DNA of 64,000 nt from Adiantum capillus-veneris (GCA_014529385.2 CM043955.1:146842140-146906139), one strand, 5' to 3'; counted from the stretch's first letter, positions 32,346 to 44,352 are shown. Translations and numbers: made by a program. The notes: a model not told the origin generated them from the letters alone.

Positions 32346-34214
32346 GCCCCTTGAAGTTACTATCGTCATAAAGCGCGCGTCTGCCTTTTGTTAGACGAGT
32401 CCTGGCCAATTTGTGACAATGTGAAGCTGTATGGATCCATCCTTCTGGAAGAGGCTGATTTGTTTTGATCCTAGCTTCAAAGAGAATCTCAGTCATCTCT
32501 CTGTACTGTGGTCCTAGGCATGGTTTAGTCGTAATGTCCTTTTTAGGAACTTTAGAGTACTCAACAGTGAGTTGCAGCAGCTGGTTTGTGATCTTAGTAA
32601 GACCTCTATTCTGGATTTTCCATTGCCCCATACACACCTTGATCCGCTGCACCTCATCTCTTAATTCCTGGAAATCATTTAATTGAAGAGCATCATTAAA
32701 TAGCGTTTGCCAGGTTTTCCATTCCACAGTTGATCGCTCATACCAATCCTAAAGATCATCAGTATTCTTATAGTATGTGAGCCGATCCACTGGTTTTGTA
32801 TGTTGAGGATATAGTGCTGGAAAAAACCTCAGGAGCTCCGCTTCTCTTGTTGGTAAAGCATACAGGAGAACTGGGGAATCAGGTACAAACTCTAGAAAAT
32901 TAAGGACAGCCTGGTTCTCATGCTGCATAATCTTTTTGGTAACTTTAACCAGATGAAATTATCTTCGAAGAGCAGTTTCCTGTTCTCCTACTGTCATTTG
33001 AGTTTGAGGTCCTTTGCTGGTGGTAGTCTGATCTTCAAGAATAGCTCGCACCCTCTGATCCAGAACTCCCCTAGCAATCTGCATTTGCACCAAGACCTCT
33101 TTTAATTGACTTTTGACATCTTTCATACATTTATACGTCGGTTTATTCCCCAGCAAGAGCTCTAATTCCATGGCCAAGGAATGACAATCTGCAGTAGAAT
33201 GCCGTTGTCAATGTGGATTAGCTACTTTCTCATCAGCAGTTACTATCCATTCAGACACTCTCTCTAGCAGTTGTATTGTACTAGGATGCTCAGGCAATTG
33301 GCACACCTCCTGATCATGGAAAGCAGCTGATTTCCAATGTTGAACCATTTCCCTAGCGTCGACATATAGTCGCTGAAATCGCTCCAGATCAGTGATAAGA
33401 TCATCATCCTCCATATACATCTTGGTTTATAGGAGCCTGTTGATGTCGTAATCTCTTGTTCAGCGTGATGAGCTATAATGAATGTTGCTCATCACCTGTT
33501 AGAATCTTAGTCACAGCTTTGCCTTTCCCTTTATCATCCATACTGTGATGTGACTGTTCTACTGGTGAATTTCATGTTGTTGGGTTGTTTATCACCCGAC
33601 TGCTAGTCTGGTTGGTATGTCTTAGACTGATTCCCTCCGGTAGCCCCCGCTCCACCAGTACCAGCTCCTGAAGGTGGAGATGGAGGAGAGCCATCATGAT
33701 CATGCCTTTCTTCTGATTCCTCCTCCTTCTCTTCTTCTTCGGCTTTTGCCTTATCATCATCTTCCTCAAGGTTGTTCTGTTGTTCAATATAATCAAGGAT
33801 AGCTTGATTTGCGAGAGCACTGTTATATTTAAAGAGTTTGTCTTGCAAGTCACTCTGCATTGTCTCCATGAGAGTCCTCAAATTATCCATATTGAAAACA
33901 ACATTCCCTTTTGGATTCAATATCTCAGCCAGGTTATTATAGATGTATCTTTCCGTTAATGTGGCTTTCAGAGCAGTGTGGGTAGTCAGCAATGATTTGA
34001 AATCAACTCGCTTCATTCTCAACAGAGTTTTGAATCTGTCCGCAGTCCTTTCAGCTTCTGCCTTTTCTTCCCTCAAGGTCCATATCTCAGACTCCACCTT
34101 GGATAACTTATTTTCTAATTGCTGAATGATCCTAGCTGACTCAGTTTCAATGATACTGTGGTGCAGGGTCTAGGTTTCCCTCTCTTGCTCCATGTTTTCA
34201 ATCTGCTGCTTAGC
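32341..34214 (-). pseudogene. Coiled-coil protein of a non-autonomous element, downstream part
   Basis: The - strand is open from 34214 to 33603 apart from one TAG. It encodes a heptad-like coiled coil (LREEKAEAERTADRFKTLL), then NLAEILNPKGNVVFNMDNL, an acidic run (KAEEEEKEEESEE) and a Gly/Pro-rich end. Further blocks follow in shifting frames: LITDLERFQRLYVDAREMVQ (33420-33208), MKDVKSQLKEVLVQMQ (33177-32959), and LRDEVQRIKVCMGQWKIQNRG to DDSNFKGL (32727-32341). No enzyme domain occurs. The layout resembles the env-position region at 8584-12044. Its upstream part is at 49982-50497, separated by the 34215-49981 insertion, and the frame runs on across the empty site. Confidence 0.6.
34210..34214. 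repeat. Left target-site duplication TTAGC
   Basis: Identical to 49982-49986; marks the insertion of the 34215-49981 element. Confidence 0.9.
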
Positions 34215-35219
34215 TGTTTATTGAGTCAACGTCAGTTAACAGAAGCCGTTAAAGACCGAAGACGTACGAATGCACATGGAAGATGAATATGAAGAAGCAC
34301 TGAAGATTGGAGCTACAAACTTTTCACATTTTTCAGAAAATGGCCATGTATTGTAATTTTCTGAATTATTTAGCCATTGTGACAATTGTAACGTGTTACG
34401 GGCTCAATAAGAGTTCCAAGGTGTAAAGCATAGGTCAGTTAGTGTACCTAGGTTGCAGATACAATAAGTGTGGAGCCTCAAAGGTCTTGGGCGTCGGACA
34501 TTACACATTTTAGACCTTGGCTAAGGTATAAAAGCCAACTTTGTAAAGATTTTATTAAGTTTTTGGATAAGAAATACACAACGTGAGCTAACGGCACTCA
34601 CTTCTCTCCTTCTCGCGCTTCCTACTCCCTCTCCGGTTGTCACATTGCAAATCCGTTTGTTGCATTGCAACTGTAGGTAAGAGCTCTACGCATTAACGTA
34701 AGCCATTCACAGTATTTTGCAGCTTTTGGCGTCGCCGACCCGCGGCCTAATTTCATCATAACTAGGTATTTACACTTTTAAATCGAAAACTAAGCATAGG
34801 CGGGGTATTGGGGCATCATTGCTAAGCATTTAGATACATTCTGGGTCGAAAACGACTAGGTGAAAAATCCACTGCTGTTAATAATCGCAATTTTGAAACT
34901 TGACCTAAAGTGGGGTTTGAGGCAATAAGCATGTGTGCTTAGGTCTTATAAACTTGTCGTAGAAGTTTCATTACGTTTGGATGTCATTTGATGCTGTAAC
35001 GGTTGCTTGCCGATGAGCGATTGGCTTTTGGTGATTTTTGTCACTTGAGTGTAGCCTGAGTTAGATGCGAGTTGTTAGTTGTTTTCCAAGAGATTGACAA
35101 CCTCTTGTAGCTTCTATGCACTAGTCGAGTCAGCTTCGTCCCATGGTTTGACAAATTAATCGTGGTTCTCGCTAATACTACAATAAAATAGGATGGTGAG
35201 GTTAGCCATGCGTCCCACA
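34215..35219 (+). repeat. 5' LTR
   Basis: About 1005 bases, TGTTTATTGAG...CCCACA. It contains half of the leader palindrome (GTTAATAATCGC, 34877). The probable promoter region includes GTATAAAAGCC near 34528. Confidence 0.9.
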
Positions 35220-35221
35220 TT

Positions 35222-35239
35222 TGGCGCCGCTTCCAGGGA
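35222..35239 (+). promoter_or_regulatory. Primer binding site (tRNA-Asp type)
   Basis: TGGCGCCGCTTCCAGGGA lies two bases after the LTR. It agrees at about 15 of 18 positions with the complement of the plant tRNA-Asp 3' end (from memory), the primer used by many plant gypsy elements. Confidence 0.75.
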
Positions 35240-35639
35240 CGAATAGACCTAAACTATAGAAAACAAGAGGGTCTTGTGTGACTTTGTCCATTAACTTCCT
35301 CTAGGTTCACCTAGAGTAAAACTTTCTTTTTAGAAACCGCATAGCTTAAGATTGTCATCTTTTGCTGTGTAGAGGTAGCTTGGAGGTAAGTTGTACTTGC
35401 CGAGTACCTTTACGACTGTAGGATTGTAGATTTAGATTAAGATTTGGAAAATGATTGGTAGACGAGACAAGTCTTAAGATCAAGACTCTGAAAAACATAA
35501 AAACACAAGAAAACGAGTGTTTGTGGACACTTTCCACAACCCCATTGCATGAGAAACTAGGAGTAGGGTAAGTAGGATTCGAGGTGGATTTCAACACATT
35601 GCTCTCTGTGAAAGAATCAAGTGTGAGTTGTTATGTAAA

Positions 35640-38560
35640 GTTGCAGAATTTCAGGCCTATGGCTAGAAATAGCTTGAAAAGACTCAAATTCAGTCAATCC
35701 GACTGGAAAGTAAGCCTAAGAGTTGTCCGAACCAGTGGGTAAGCTCAAAGACACTTCGAGGTAAAAATTTCAAGAAGTTCACCAAAACTCAGATTATTTA
35801 CTTTTTCTTGACATTTTAGGCCAAATTAAGTTTTGACTTGATTTATAGGCTTTAAAAACATCATGAAAAGACTGTCCAGTGAAAAAGTTCAAAAAATTGT
35901 CAGTTTTGGGCATAAAGTTAATAATCGCGATTATTAACTTTCAACTCAGTTTTGACTAAGGTTCATACCATTGACTCATTGCATGTGTACAAACAACTTT
36001 TGTAAAGGCACATTGGATTTGGATCACTAAACTGACAAAAAACTAGGTAAAAACTAAAGTTTGTACTGACTTTTTGAATCTTAAGTGGGAATTGGAAAAA
36101 ATTTGTCCAAACTTGATGAAACTTGATACATAGTCTTATATTGATGTGAGAAGCATGTGTACATGCTCAATTGATCAAAAAGATGAAAAAATTTGTCAGT
36201 TGTAAATAATCACGATTATTTACATCTATCCTATTTTTCAACTTTTTTGACCAAGTCAGCATACCACTAGTTTTACCATGTTGTAATAAGCCCACAAAAT
36301 TTTTTTGGTAAGATTTGGATCATTGGATTAAAAGTTGTGACCAAATTTGCAAAGTCAGTCTGCGGATAGAAAACTGATGACCATTTGACCAAAAATAGTC
36401 CAAACTTGATGAAACTTGGATAGAGACCTTAACTTGAGGTGCTTAACAAATTTGTGTCAAGATTGGAACACAAACTTGCAAAAATTTAGCAGAAGTTAAT
36501 AATCGCGATTATTTACATCTACTCCAAAAATTGACAATCTTGCATATTTGGGCATACCACAAGGTCAAGCACATCAAGTAGACCTCACAAATCTATTTTG
36601 GTGAAATTTGGATCACAAAAGTGAGACTTAAGCCAAATTTTTGAAGTCAGAGTCTGCGGACACGAAACAATTGATAAACTTGATGAATCTTGTCCAAATT
36701 AAGTTTTAACTTGACTCAGAAACTCAAAAGAGATCATAAAAAGACTGTTTAGGGAAAAAGTTGAAAAAAGTTGTCATTTTAGGTCAAAAGTTAATAATCA
36801 TGATTATTAACTTTTGGCTCAAAAATGATCAAGATTGATACCATAGACTCTAAGCATGATTGCAAACATCCTTTGTGAAGGCTCAAAGAGTTTCGATCAC
36901 AAAACAGACCAAAAAATTGACAAAAACTGAAATTTGTAGTGATTGTCGAGAAATTGAGTTTGACTTGATGAATCTTTTTTTTTTTTTTTGGCAAAACTCA
37001 CAATTGTGAGTGAATTATATTGAGCAGCCCAAAAAAAATTACAAGGTCATGCTCTTGTTGAGCCATGAATTCATCCAGAGACTATAATTACATCACGGCA
37101 GCCACCCCCACCAACCCTCCGCCTCTTCCTCGATACACATGGTCCAAAAAATTGTCCTTTTGAGATCTTTACACCGTCCTAGGCATTCCATCTGCTGACA
37201 ACAATGCACAAGTAGTCCTAGACCAATCCTTCGAGTGTTGATTGCGCCCGAGCGTCCATATTAGCACTTTGCTTTCTTGAATAATTTCTGCGAAGCTTGC
37301 TACCTCAGAACCTCCTTCAAACACACGGCGGTTCCTTGTCTGCCATACATTATGTAAAAAGAAATATCTAACAATTTGAGTGCTGACGAGGAGGACAAGA
37401 CTTCCTGAATTCTTGCCTCCAAGGAATAGGTCAGTCTTGAAGAACCTAATTTTCCATGTTCTGCATATTTTCCCTGCGAGGCCTTTAATAGTTGGGTAGT
37501 CCATGAATAGGTGGGCCAGATCTTCGTTAGCCATCCTGAATCCCAAGCATTGATCTGACCGAATCCCTCTTTCCTGAATCTTGTTCAAATTAAGTTTTAA
37601 GTTGATTCATAGGCTCAAAAGAGATCATAAAAAGACTGCTTAGAGAAAAAGTTGAAAAAAGTTATTATTTTAGGTCAAAAGTTAATAATCACAATTATTA
37701 ACTTTTGGCTCAAAACTGATCAAGATTGATACCATAGACTCTAAGCATGATTGCAAACATCTTTTGTGAAGGCTCAAAGAGTTCACAAAACAGGCTAAAA
37801 ATTGAAATCTGTACTGATTGTCGAGAAATTAAGTCTGACTTGATGAATCTTGTCCAAATTAAGTTTTAACTTAATTCATAGGCTCACAAGAGATCATAAA
37901 AAGACTGTTTGGGGAAAAAAGTTGTCATTTTAGGTTAAAAGTTAATAATCACGATTATTAACTTTTGGCTCAAAACTTATCAAGATTCATACCATAGACT
38001 CTAAGCATGATTGCAAACATATTTTGTAGAGGCTCAAAGAGTTTGGATCACAAAACAGACCAAAACCTTGATAAAAACTAAAATCTATACTGAATGTCGA
38101 GAACTTGAGTGTGACTTAGTAAATCTTGTTCAAATTAAGTGGAACTTCACTCATAGGCTTATATTGATGTATTAAACAAGTGTACATGCTCAGTTGACAA
38201 AAAATTGCCAAAAGTAAATAATCGCGATTATTTACTTTTGAGAAAAAAAATTTCTCAAGAAAAAAGAAGTAAATAATCGTGATTATTTACATTTGCTCTA
38301 GAATTGAGAAATTTTGCACAATTGTGTATACCACAGGGTCAAGCACATCAAGTAGACTCCACAAATCAAATTTGGTGAAATTTGGATCACAAATTTGAGA
38401 CTTAAGCCAGATTCTTGGAATCAAAGTCTGCGGACACTAAACAGTTGATAGCTTGGAAAAATCTTGATCAAATATGTCCAGAGACCACAACAAGATACAA
38501 GATTTTGGACTTTTGAGCTTGTACATTGCTAGAACAACATAATACAAGGCCACTCGTCAA
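35640..38560 (+). repeat. Leader repeats (about 260-290 bp) with eight palindromes
   Basis: A degenerate unit recurs, with phrases such as AAATTAAGTTTTRACTTGATTC and CCATAGACTCTAAGCATGATT. Each unit carries a palindrome built on GTTAATAATCG (or GTAAATAATCG) followed by its reverse complement. Centres are at about 35927, 36212, 36505, 36800, 37691, 37951, 38224 and 38279. At least three are perfect: 35915-35940, 36786-36815 and 38209-38240. The others have one or two mismatches. No coding capacity. Confidence 0.9.
36977..37574 (-). mobile_element. 5'-truncated LINE insertion in the leader
   Basis: The - strand encodes the C-terminal part of a plant LINE ORF2 (KIQERGIRSDQCLGF, then VWQTRNRRVFEGG and WSRTTCALLSADGMP). 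It ends in a conserved 3' UTR and a poly(A) (T run at 36975-36989). The 8-base duplication TGAATCTT flanks it (36969 and 37575), and the interrupted leader repeat reads correctly once it is removed. Confidence 0.85.
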
Positions 38561-38989
38561 TTTTGGGTTCCATCGGATCCAAATTGGTACCTATTAACTC
38601 AGTTTCAAGTTGCAGATTAGTCCTTTAGCTCCTTGCAAGGATAGAATTTGGAAATCTCATTTGCTGATTCACTTAACTCAGATTGAAGAACCAGGTTGCA
38701 GGCAAAGAATTGGGAGCTTGACAAGAGCTGAATTCAAGTCAAGTGAAAAAAACGGATAACAATCTAATCTGCAAGTTAGGTTATTCAATGCCTAGATTTT
38801 CATCATTTCAAAGGCTGTAATCAATTCTGACACTTTTGAGCTAGAGTTAATGAACTCTTGTGAGTTTAAGAGAAATCGATTGCCAAACGTACCTTGGCAA
38901 GAACGGTCTTATCAAACCCGTGCAGAATTTTGTTTTTGCTAATCAATACCAAAATTTGCTAGGAGACAATTTTTACAGAACCGGTTGAC

Positions 38990-39568
38990 ATGGACTCATC
39001 TCGAGCTGAGAGTTCAAGTACATTAGAGCAAGCCAGTAGTAGTGGTAACACAGGTACAAGTGCAACAGAGAACATTTTACAACTATATGGCTACAATGGA
39101 GATAAAGTCTTGTATATAGATTCAAAAGGCCATAGATACTTGATGAACAACAAAATAAACACAGGAGCCAAGATCCTATTGATCAGAGTAAAGCCAGATT
39201 CAGAGAACTCCCAGATTTTCACTGACTTCAGTGGAGCCAGGTATTGCAAGATCAAAGATGAAGTGCAAATAGAAGTTCAGATAGTCAACCCGAGTGTTTA
39301 TCTAGAAATCTGCATAAGTCCGCAAAGCATCTATTTGGTGCATATGCAATTAGGGTCATTGTACATGGATTACAGTGGTCAGATCTACAATCGAGAACCA
39401 GAAATGCAAGATCCAACAGATCAACCCACAGAAGCCAATCTAATTGGAGAACCAAAGACGGTACAAAGGTCAAGATGGAGCAGTCTACAACTTGATGCTC
39501 AATGTTCTAAAAGAAGATGCCAACAATTTGGCAAGCACAAAAACAGAAGCTCCTCTTCAAGAGCTTGA
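38990..39568 (+). CDS. Gag-like protein with Y-x-D-x-x-G-x-x-Y motifs
   Basis: ATG at 38990 in the context TTGACATGGACTC. The 192-codon product starts with a Ser/Thr-rich tail, then shows LYIDSKGHRYLM, IFTDFSGARYCK and LYMDYSGQIYNR, three variants of one short motif spaced about 35-50 residues apart. It ends in a basic Cys/Arg-rich stretch. The motif is unfamiliar to me; a repeated beta-hairpin is an inference. It is the first coding region after the leader, and a zinc knuckle follows at 39599, which suggests a Gag-type role. The two were probably one reading frame before decay. Confidence 0.5.
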   Translation: MDSSRAESSSTLEQASSSGNTGTSATENILQLYGYNGDKVLYIDSKGHRYLMNNKINTGAKILLIRVKPDSENSQIFTDFSGARYCKIKDEVQIEVQIVNPSVYLEICISPQSIYLVHMQLGSLYMDYSGQIYNREPEMQDPTDQPTEANLIGEPKTVQRSRWSSLQLDAQCSKRRCQQFGKHKNRSSSSRA

Positions 39569-39598
39569 CATGATAGAGCCAATGAAATACCACTAGTC

Positions 39599-40588
39599 AT
39601 GACATATTGCTCAGATTGTGGACGAAAAGGTGGACATTTTGCTAAAGATTGTCCAAGAAATCCAGACAACAAGGATACATCAACTGCCAGGCAAGGTACC
39701 AAAAAAATTAGAAATGTGAATTTCGATGAAAGTGCATCAAACCCGTCACTTTTAATGCAATCGGATGATTCTGCATTACCATTAGAAGCATCGGTAAAAA
39801 CACTACAAGTTCAAAATCAGCATAAAGATGCACTGGCACGTGGAAAGCTTAAAATTGATTATTTGAACAACAAATTCTTGTATGAATTTGGTAAAGGTGT
39901 CGAGATGTCACCAAAGGTTGAAAAGACTGTTAGGTTTGCAAATGATTTTGCATCCACTGACACAAGTGTGCAATCATTCACAAGTCTAAGAGATACATCA
40001 AACAGAATGATGTTAGCTTTGTATGGTACCCATAATTCATATGCACACTATGTGGACCAAAAAGGACAGCTGTACAAAAAGGATCAACCAGTGTTTGAAC
40101 GGCCCACATACCAGCTCATAGAAGTGCGTCCAGTGATAGATCAAAAAGGATGGTTCATTTCAGAGGAAAGAATCTATTATAGCCCATCCTCTCTAGAGTT
40201 GAAGGATATTACCCAAGTGAACTCAGAAATTTGTTCAGAGCCAAATTCTCCTCCATTAGAAATCAAGCTTCGATGTTTTGACCAAACCAGCAAATACTTC
40301 GACCAAAATAGTCATAGATATAGACGAGAGTCTAGCATCCATGATGCCTTGGGTCCTGAAACCACAGAAGCGCATATCATAGAAGACCCATGGGATAGAC
40401 AATATCAGGGCAAAGATAATGCTATTTACAGCTTGACTTGGGAAATAATTTGTTTCACGAAAATACATCAAAAACTATGTACAAGGTTTACAGATGCCAA
40501 ACATCAACAGTGCTACCCAAAGTGTACCTTCACAATCCCAAAAGGTGAGACTCAACCAAAGCCAAACAGTTTTGAGCTCTCACAATGA
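39599..40588 (+). CDS. Zinc-knuckle protein with further Y-x-D-x-x-G motifs
   Basis: Opens with MTYCSDCGRKGGHFAKDCPRN. This is a CCHC knuckle with five instead of four residues between the second Cys and His. Downstream are HYVDQKGQLYKK (about 40047) and KYFDQNSHRYRR (about 40293), again variants of the motif in the preceding coding region. A third, FYEDHQGQKFHL, lies at 40790 beyond a TAA at 40770. The knuckle implies nucleic-acid binding (nucleocapsid). 329 codons are open, which is long for a decayed element. Confidence 0.55.
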   Translation: MTYCSDCGRKGGHFAKDCPRNPDNKDTSTARQGTKKIRNVNFDESASNPSLLMQSDDSALPLEASVKTLQVQNQHKDALARGKLKIDYLNNKFLYEFGKGVEMSPKVEKTVRFANDFASTDTSVQSFTSLRDTSNRMMLALYGTHNSYAHYVDQKGQLYKKDQPVFERPTYQLIEVRPVIDQKGWFISEERIYYSPSSLELKDITQVNSEICSEPNSPPLEIKLRCFDQTSKYFDQNSHRYRRESSIHDALGPETTEAHIIEDPWDRQYQGKDNAIYSLTWEIICFTKIHQKLCTRFTDAKHQQCYPKCTFTIPKGETQPKPNSFELSQ

Positions 40589-41340
40589 AGCAGGCTATAG
40601 TGATCACCCTAGGAAGGGGGGAGTTGCAAATTCATCAAGCTTAGCTCTAGTACCAGAAAATGCTACACCAGTTAGAAGCCCAAGAACTTCTAACCAGCAG
40701 ACCCCTTCAAAGCAACAACCATTGGGAGATCATATGCTTGTTGGAAGTTTTCCATTGACCCAAAAACCATAAAAATTTGCAGAAAAATTCTTCTATGAAG
40801 ATCATCAGGGACAAAAGTTTCACTTGATCTCCACGAGTCAGAGTCAAAAGCCAACAAATCCCATAGTGTTCAAGCAATTGCATGAGACCAAGCTCCCATA
40901 TGCATATCGAGATGCAAATGGCAATGATTCTCAGCAAGTTCATGACCTTGTACAAGCCCCTACGGATGCTAAACCTGAAGTCAAGGACTATCTGAAGATG
41001 ATGCAAAGACTCAAGCTACCAGAACAGCTAATAAAAAAGACAAAATCAATGAAAGCTAATGTCCAAAAGGCTACACAAAGGTCACCACCAAAATCTCCTT
41101 TGAAGAAACAGATTCTGCCAAAAAGTACAATGGACCTATTAAGGTCAAAGGTTACTCAAATGCAAGAGGACAATGCTCAACAATTGCAAAAAAGTACAGT
41201 ATCACAGTCATACAAGTCGACATCAACAGAAGCAGGTGATCAAGGAAAAGCCAATGTAGAAAAAGTTCAACCCACGGACACCGCTACCACAAAAGCACTC
41301 AATACAAAAAGAAATTCTAAGAAGATGAAGTGCAACATTG
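40589..41340 (+). pseudogene. Lys/Gln-rich linker region
   Basis: Coding continues in shifted frames (40494-40772, 40824-41471). It includes a Pro/Lys/Ser-rich stretch (TQRSPPKSPLKKQILPK) and no recognised domain. It links the knuckle region to the protease-like domain. Confidence 0.45.
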
Positions 41341-41728
41341 TTGGTGAGAATGAAGAAAAGCTGTCAAAAGAAGTAAAGATAGATTTACAGCTAGATAAGA
41401 ACCTCATGTCTTTTCGCACTTGGAAAAGATGTGGCGAACCACAGATGGAAGATGCTCCTGAATCCGTGTGAGCATATCAGGAGGCAAACGAGCAGAATGT
41501 TGGGGAATCATCTCCACCACCATTGAAGTAAGTTCAGAGATCATCAAAGCTCAATTCCACATGATCACAACAAATAATATGCCAGACAACATCATAATGG
41601 GAATGCCAATGGCCAGGAAGATGTTAGAGATACAGAATTCAAACATGATGGAATCATCACAGACATCAAAGAATGAAGACCGACTGGTCACTCGTGGACA
41701 ACAATACAAAGTCCTCAAGAACAGTTAA
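41340..41728 (+). pseudogene. Retropepsin-like domain lacking the catalytic motif
   Basis: The expected active-site strand reads LQLDKNLMSFRTWKRCGEPQ, in which the T/S-G-A of D-T-G-A is missing. The following flap and C-terminal parts are typical: GGKRAECWGIISTTIEV, IIKAQFHMITTNNMPDNIIMGMPMARKM. A TGA at 41469-41471 and a frame change lie between the halves. Like the domain at 6651-7010 it looks catalytically dead, but with a different lesion. Confidence 0.55.
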
Positions 41729-42940
41729 AATGGAGACTGATGCCAAAGCAAAGCATATTGAAGATGATTCATCTCTATCAATCAGAACTTCAGAAGAGTT
41801 TAAAGCAAATCAGGAAATAACAAGTGCAAATCAAACAGAGCAAAGAGAAACCACGATAGCTATGGAGAAAAAAATGCCACCAAAGCTAAAAGGAACGAAG
41901 ATCAAAATTGCAGACAAAGGTAAGGCCAAAGTGGAGCCTCCACCTATTAGCAAAGAAGGTGTGAAAGCATATGCCTCTACATCAAAGAACCCTCATGGAT
42001 CAGCTTCTTCAAGCAAGTTAGACTTTCAAAACTTCAAGTCAATTGCTGACCATTTGAAACCTCAATGGAGACACCCGAAAAAGCAAAGCTATATCTGCCA
42101 AAGTACTCAAGAAAGCAAAGAAAAGTTAAGCAAGTGTTCGTTCCAAGAGGTTTAGTCAAAGTCAATGATCCGGTTTGGATTAAGGACGAGAAATCAACAC
42201 AGAAAGACAAACACATGGGATGGATAGCATCACAATGGAGCTTAAAAGAATAGGAGTACTATGGAGGTAACAGACAGATATCGGTGCCAAAACCACAAGT
42301 TAGAGCATATGAAGTAACTTCAAGTCCCTCCCAAGAAAGAAGGCCCACAAGGTATCAACCTCGACAATATCCTAGGATACCTAAGAAGTAGGTATACAAC
42401 AGAACAACATTGAATGATGTTGAAGTCTACCACGGCTCACAAAAGGATACAGAACAAAGATGGCTCTCAAAGAATGTTCTTCTTGGACAAGGATTCTACA
42501 CAGGGTATACAAAGATTTGGCTACTAGTCAACCACAAGCCAACTGCAACTACACCAGACTTGCATGAAGGTCTCAACATCTCAGCAGGACCTAAAGCTCA
42601 ACAAAGTCAACAAAGGAGTTATAAAGGTCATCAAGAGGTTTGGATTCCTAAGTCTTCCAATGCTTCTAGTCAAAATCCAGATGCCAAAAGTGAACAAAGG
42701 CCTCCAACAACATCAAAGACTTCTATCAACATGCCTAATTGGAGAATCAAACAACCAATGGAGTCTTCATATTCACCAAAGAAGAACAACCCAACCAACA
42801 CGAATGCAGATTCGAAGATGATAAAACAAGTATGGCAAAAGAAACCTTTAATGCCAACTTGGTCCTTCACTAATCCTCTTTTTGAGGATTCAAGCTTACT
42901 TTTACCTGAAGAAATGTTTGTAGTAAGCACAAGAATGTAA
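41729..42940 (+). pseudogene. W-x-P-K motif region
   Basis: Decayed coding with recurring short motifs: LYLPKYS, QVFVPRGLVK, PVWIKDE (42080-42190), EVWIPKSSN (42640), NWRIKQP and QVWQKKPLMPTW (42720-42860). Between them are Gln/Lys/Ser-rich spacers. The same style of repeat ends the post-integrase coding region at 7120-7436. Function unknown. Confidence 0.5.
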
Positions 42941-43906
42941 AAAGTCAAGTTGCCAGGGTGCAAAAAACACTCTTTGGCATAGTCAGAGTCGGGCTGCTGA
43001 GCCATAAAATGAGCAAAGCATTAGACCCAAAGCTTCAAGTCATATTAAACTCTGTGCTAAGGTCGTAGTTATTAGGCTTACACTCAAGCGAGAAGAGTTG
43101 AGCATATCTAAAGTCATGTCGCTCATGCTGGATGAGATGAGCATATGAGTCAAAGTCTATTAACTTACAATTGGTGATGTCGTAGAGTCCAACACTCACG
43201 CACAATGCACAGTAAGATGAGAGCACATATCCTTGTCAACGAAAACCATTCTTAAAGGGGTGCCAGGTTGCAAAGCCATGTCATATTGCTTTTATAGCTA
43301 CACCATCTTTCTAAGGAACCCCTCAAAATCTTTCTTGCACAGCATATTGTTTCGCATGCATTTCTGTGTATGCATAAATAGGATGTTCTATCATTGGGCA
43401 TATGCATTAGACACTCTTTTTTGCTTCCACCTATGCACATTGAGTGGACTACAACAGGTAAACCAATGTTCCATCATGCTACCCTTTCATATTTGCTACC
43501 TTTTTAATTCTATATCTATCAGCAAATAATCCCTTGAGTACTTTATTAATATTTCCCATGCTAATAAGTACTCCAATAATGCGCGTATACCAAAGGCACT
43601 TTTTTCCCACTGGGTTTTTTCCCTTTGGTCATCCAGATATAAGACCCTAATTTAGAACCTCATCATTTTACTTCCTTTGTATATATTTTTCATAAATAAA
43701 CAGCAACCTCATCATGATGCTATTACAACGGAAAAATGCAACATCATCTCTCAAAATCAACTACTCGGACCAATGAAGATGTTGCAGCAAATTGAACCTC
43801 ATGAACAAATCCAACGACAAACTGAAGATCAGCCCCTCAACAACTAATCAAAACCTTCCCTTACCTCCACGAACACCTTTCAACAGTGCTCGAGGACGGG
43901 CACTAA
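42941..43906 (+). other. 3' untranslated region of the element
   Basis: Nothing coding recognised. A T-rich phrase (TTTTTTCCCACTGGGTTTTTTCCC, 43601-43624) resembles sequences found near the 3' ends of copia-type elements. Confidence 0.4.
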
Positions 43907-43922
43907 AATAGGAAGGGGGGAA
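43907..43922 (+). promoter_or_regulatory. Polypurine tract
   Basis: AAATAGGAAGGGGGGAA directly precedes the TG of the 3' LTR. Confidence 0.85.
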
Positions 43923-44112
43923 TGTTAACTGAGCCAACGTCAGTTAAAAGAAGCTGCTAAAGACCGAAGACGTAAGAATGCACATCGAGGATGAATATGA
44001 AGAAGCAGTGAAGATCGGAGCTACATACTTTTCACATTTTTCAGAAAATAGCCATGTATTGTAATTTCCCGAATTATATAGCCATTGTGACAATTGTAAC
44101 GTGTTACGGGCT
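43923..44112 (+). repeat. 3' LTR, first part
   Basis: TGTTAACTGAG..., aligned to the first 190 bases of 34215-35219. It is interrupted at GGGCT by the copia element and resumes at 49161. Confidence 0.9.
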
Positions 44113-44338
44113 TGTTACCATATACATGTGGTAGTGATGTGTGTGAACACACTAGGACCACCAGGGCATTTTTTCCCTCTTAGGAGGTTTTTTCCCCCGT
44201 GCATTGTATATACGCCCATCACTCTAGGGCTATCTATCTTTCCATTGCACACTAAGTAACACACTCTCTATTGTGTGCCTTGAGCTTCCTTCGTCTTCTC
44301 CAAGCTGTGTGTGTTTCTCTGCAACCCTAATTCCAACA
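44113..44338 (+). repeat. 5' LTR of the copia element
   Basis: TG...CA, 226 bases; TATATACGCCC near 44207 may hold the TATA box. Confidence 0.95.
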
Positions 44339-44340
44339 AT

Positions 44341-44352
44341 TGGTATCAGAGC
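44341..44352 (+). promoter_or_regulatory. Primer binding site, initiator Met tRNA
   Basis: TGGTATCAGAGC, two bases after the LTR; the classic copia site. Confidence 0.95.

Noticed and set aside
36977-37574. A host gene inside the retrotransposon leader
   Set aside because: The sequence matches the 3' end of a LINE also present at 58901-59297, has a poly(A) tail and an 8-base target duplication.
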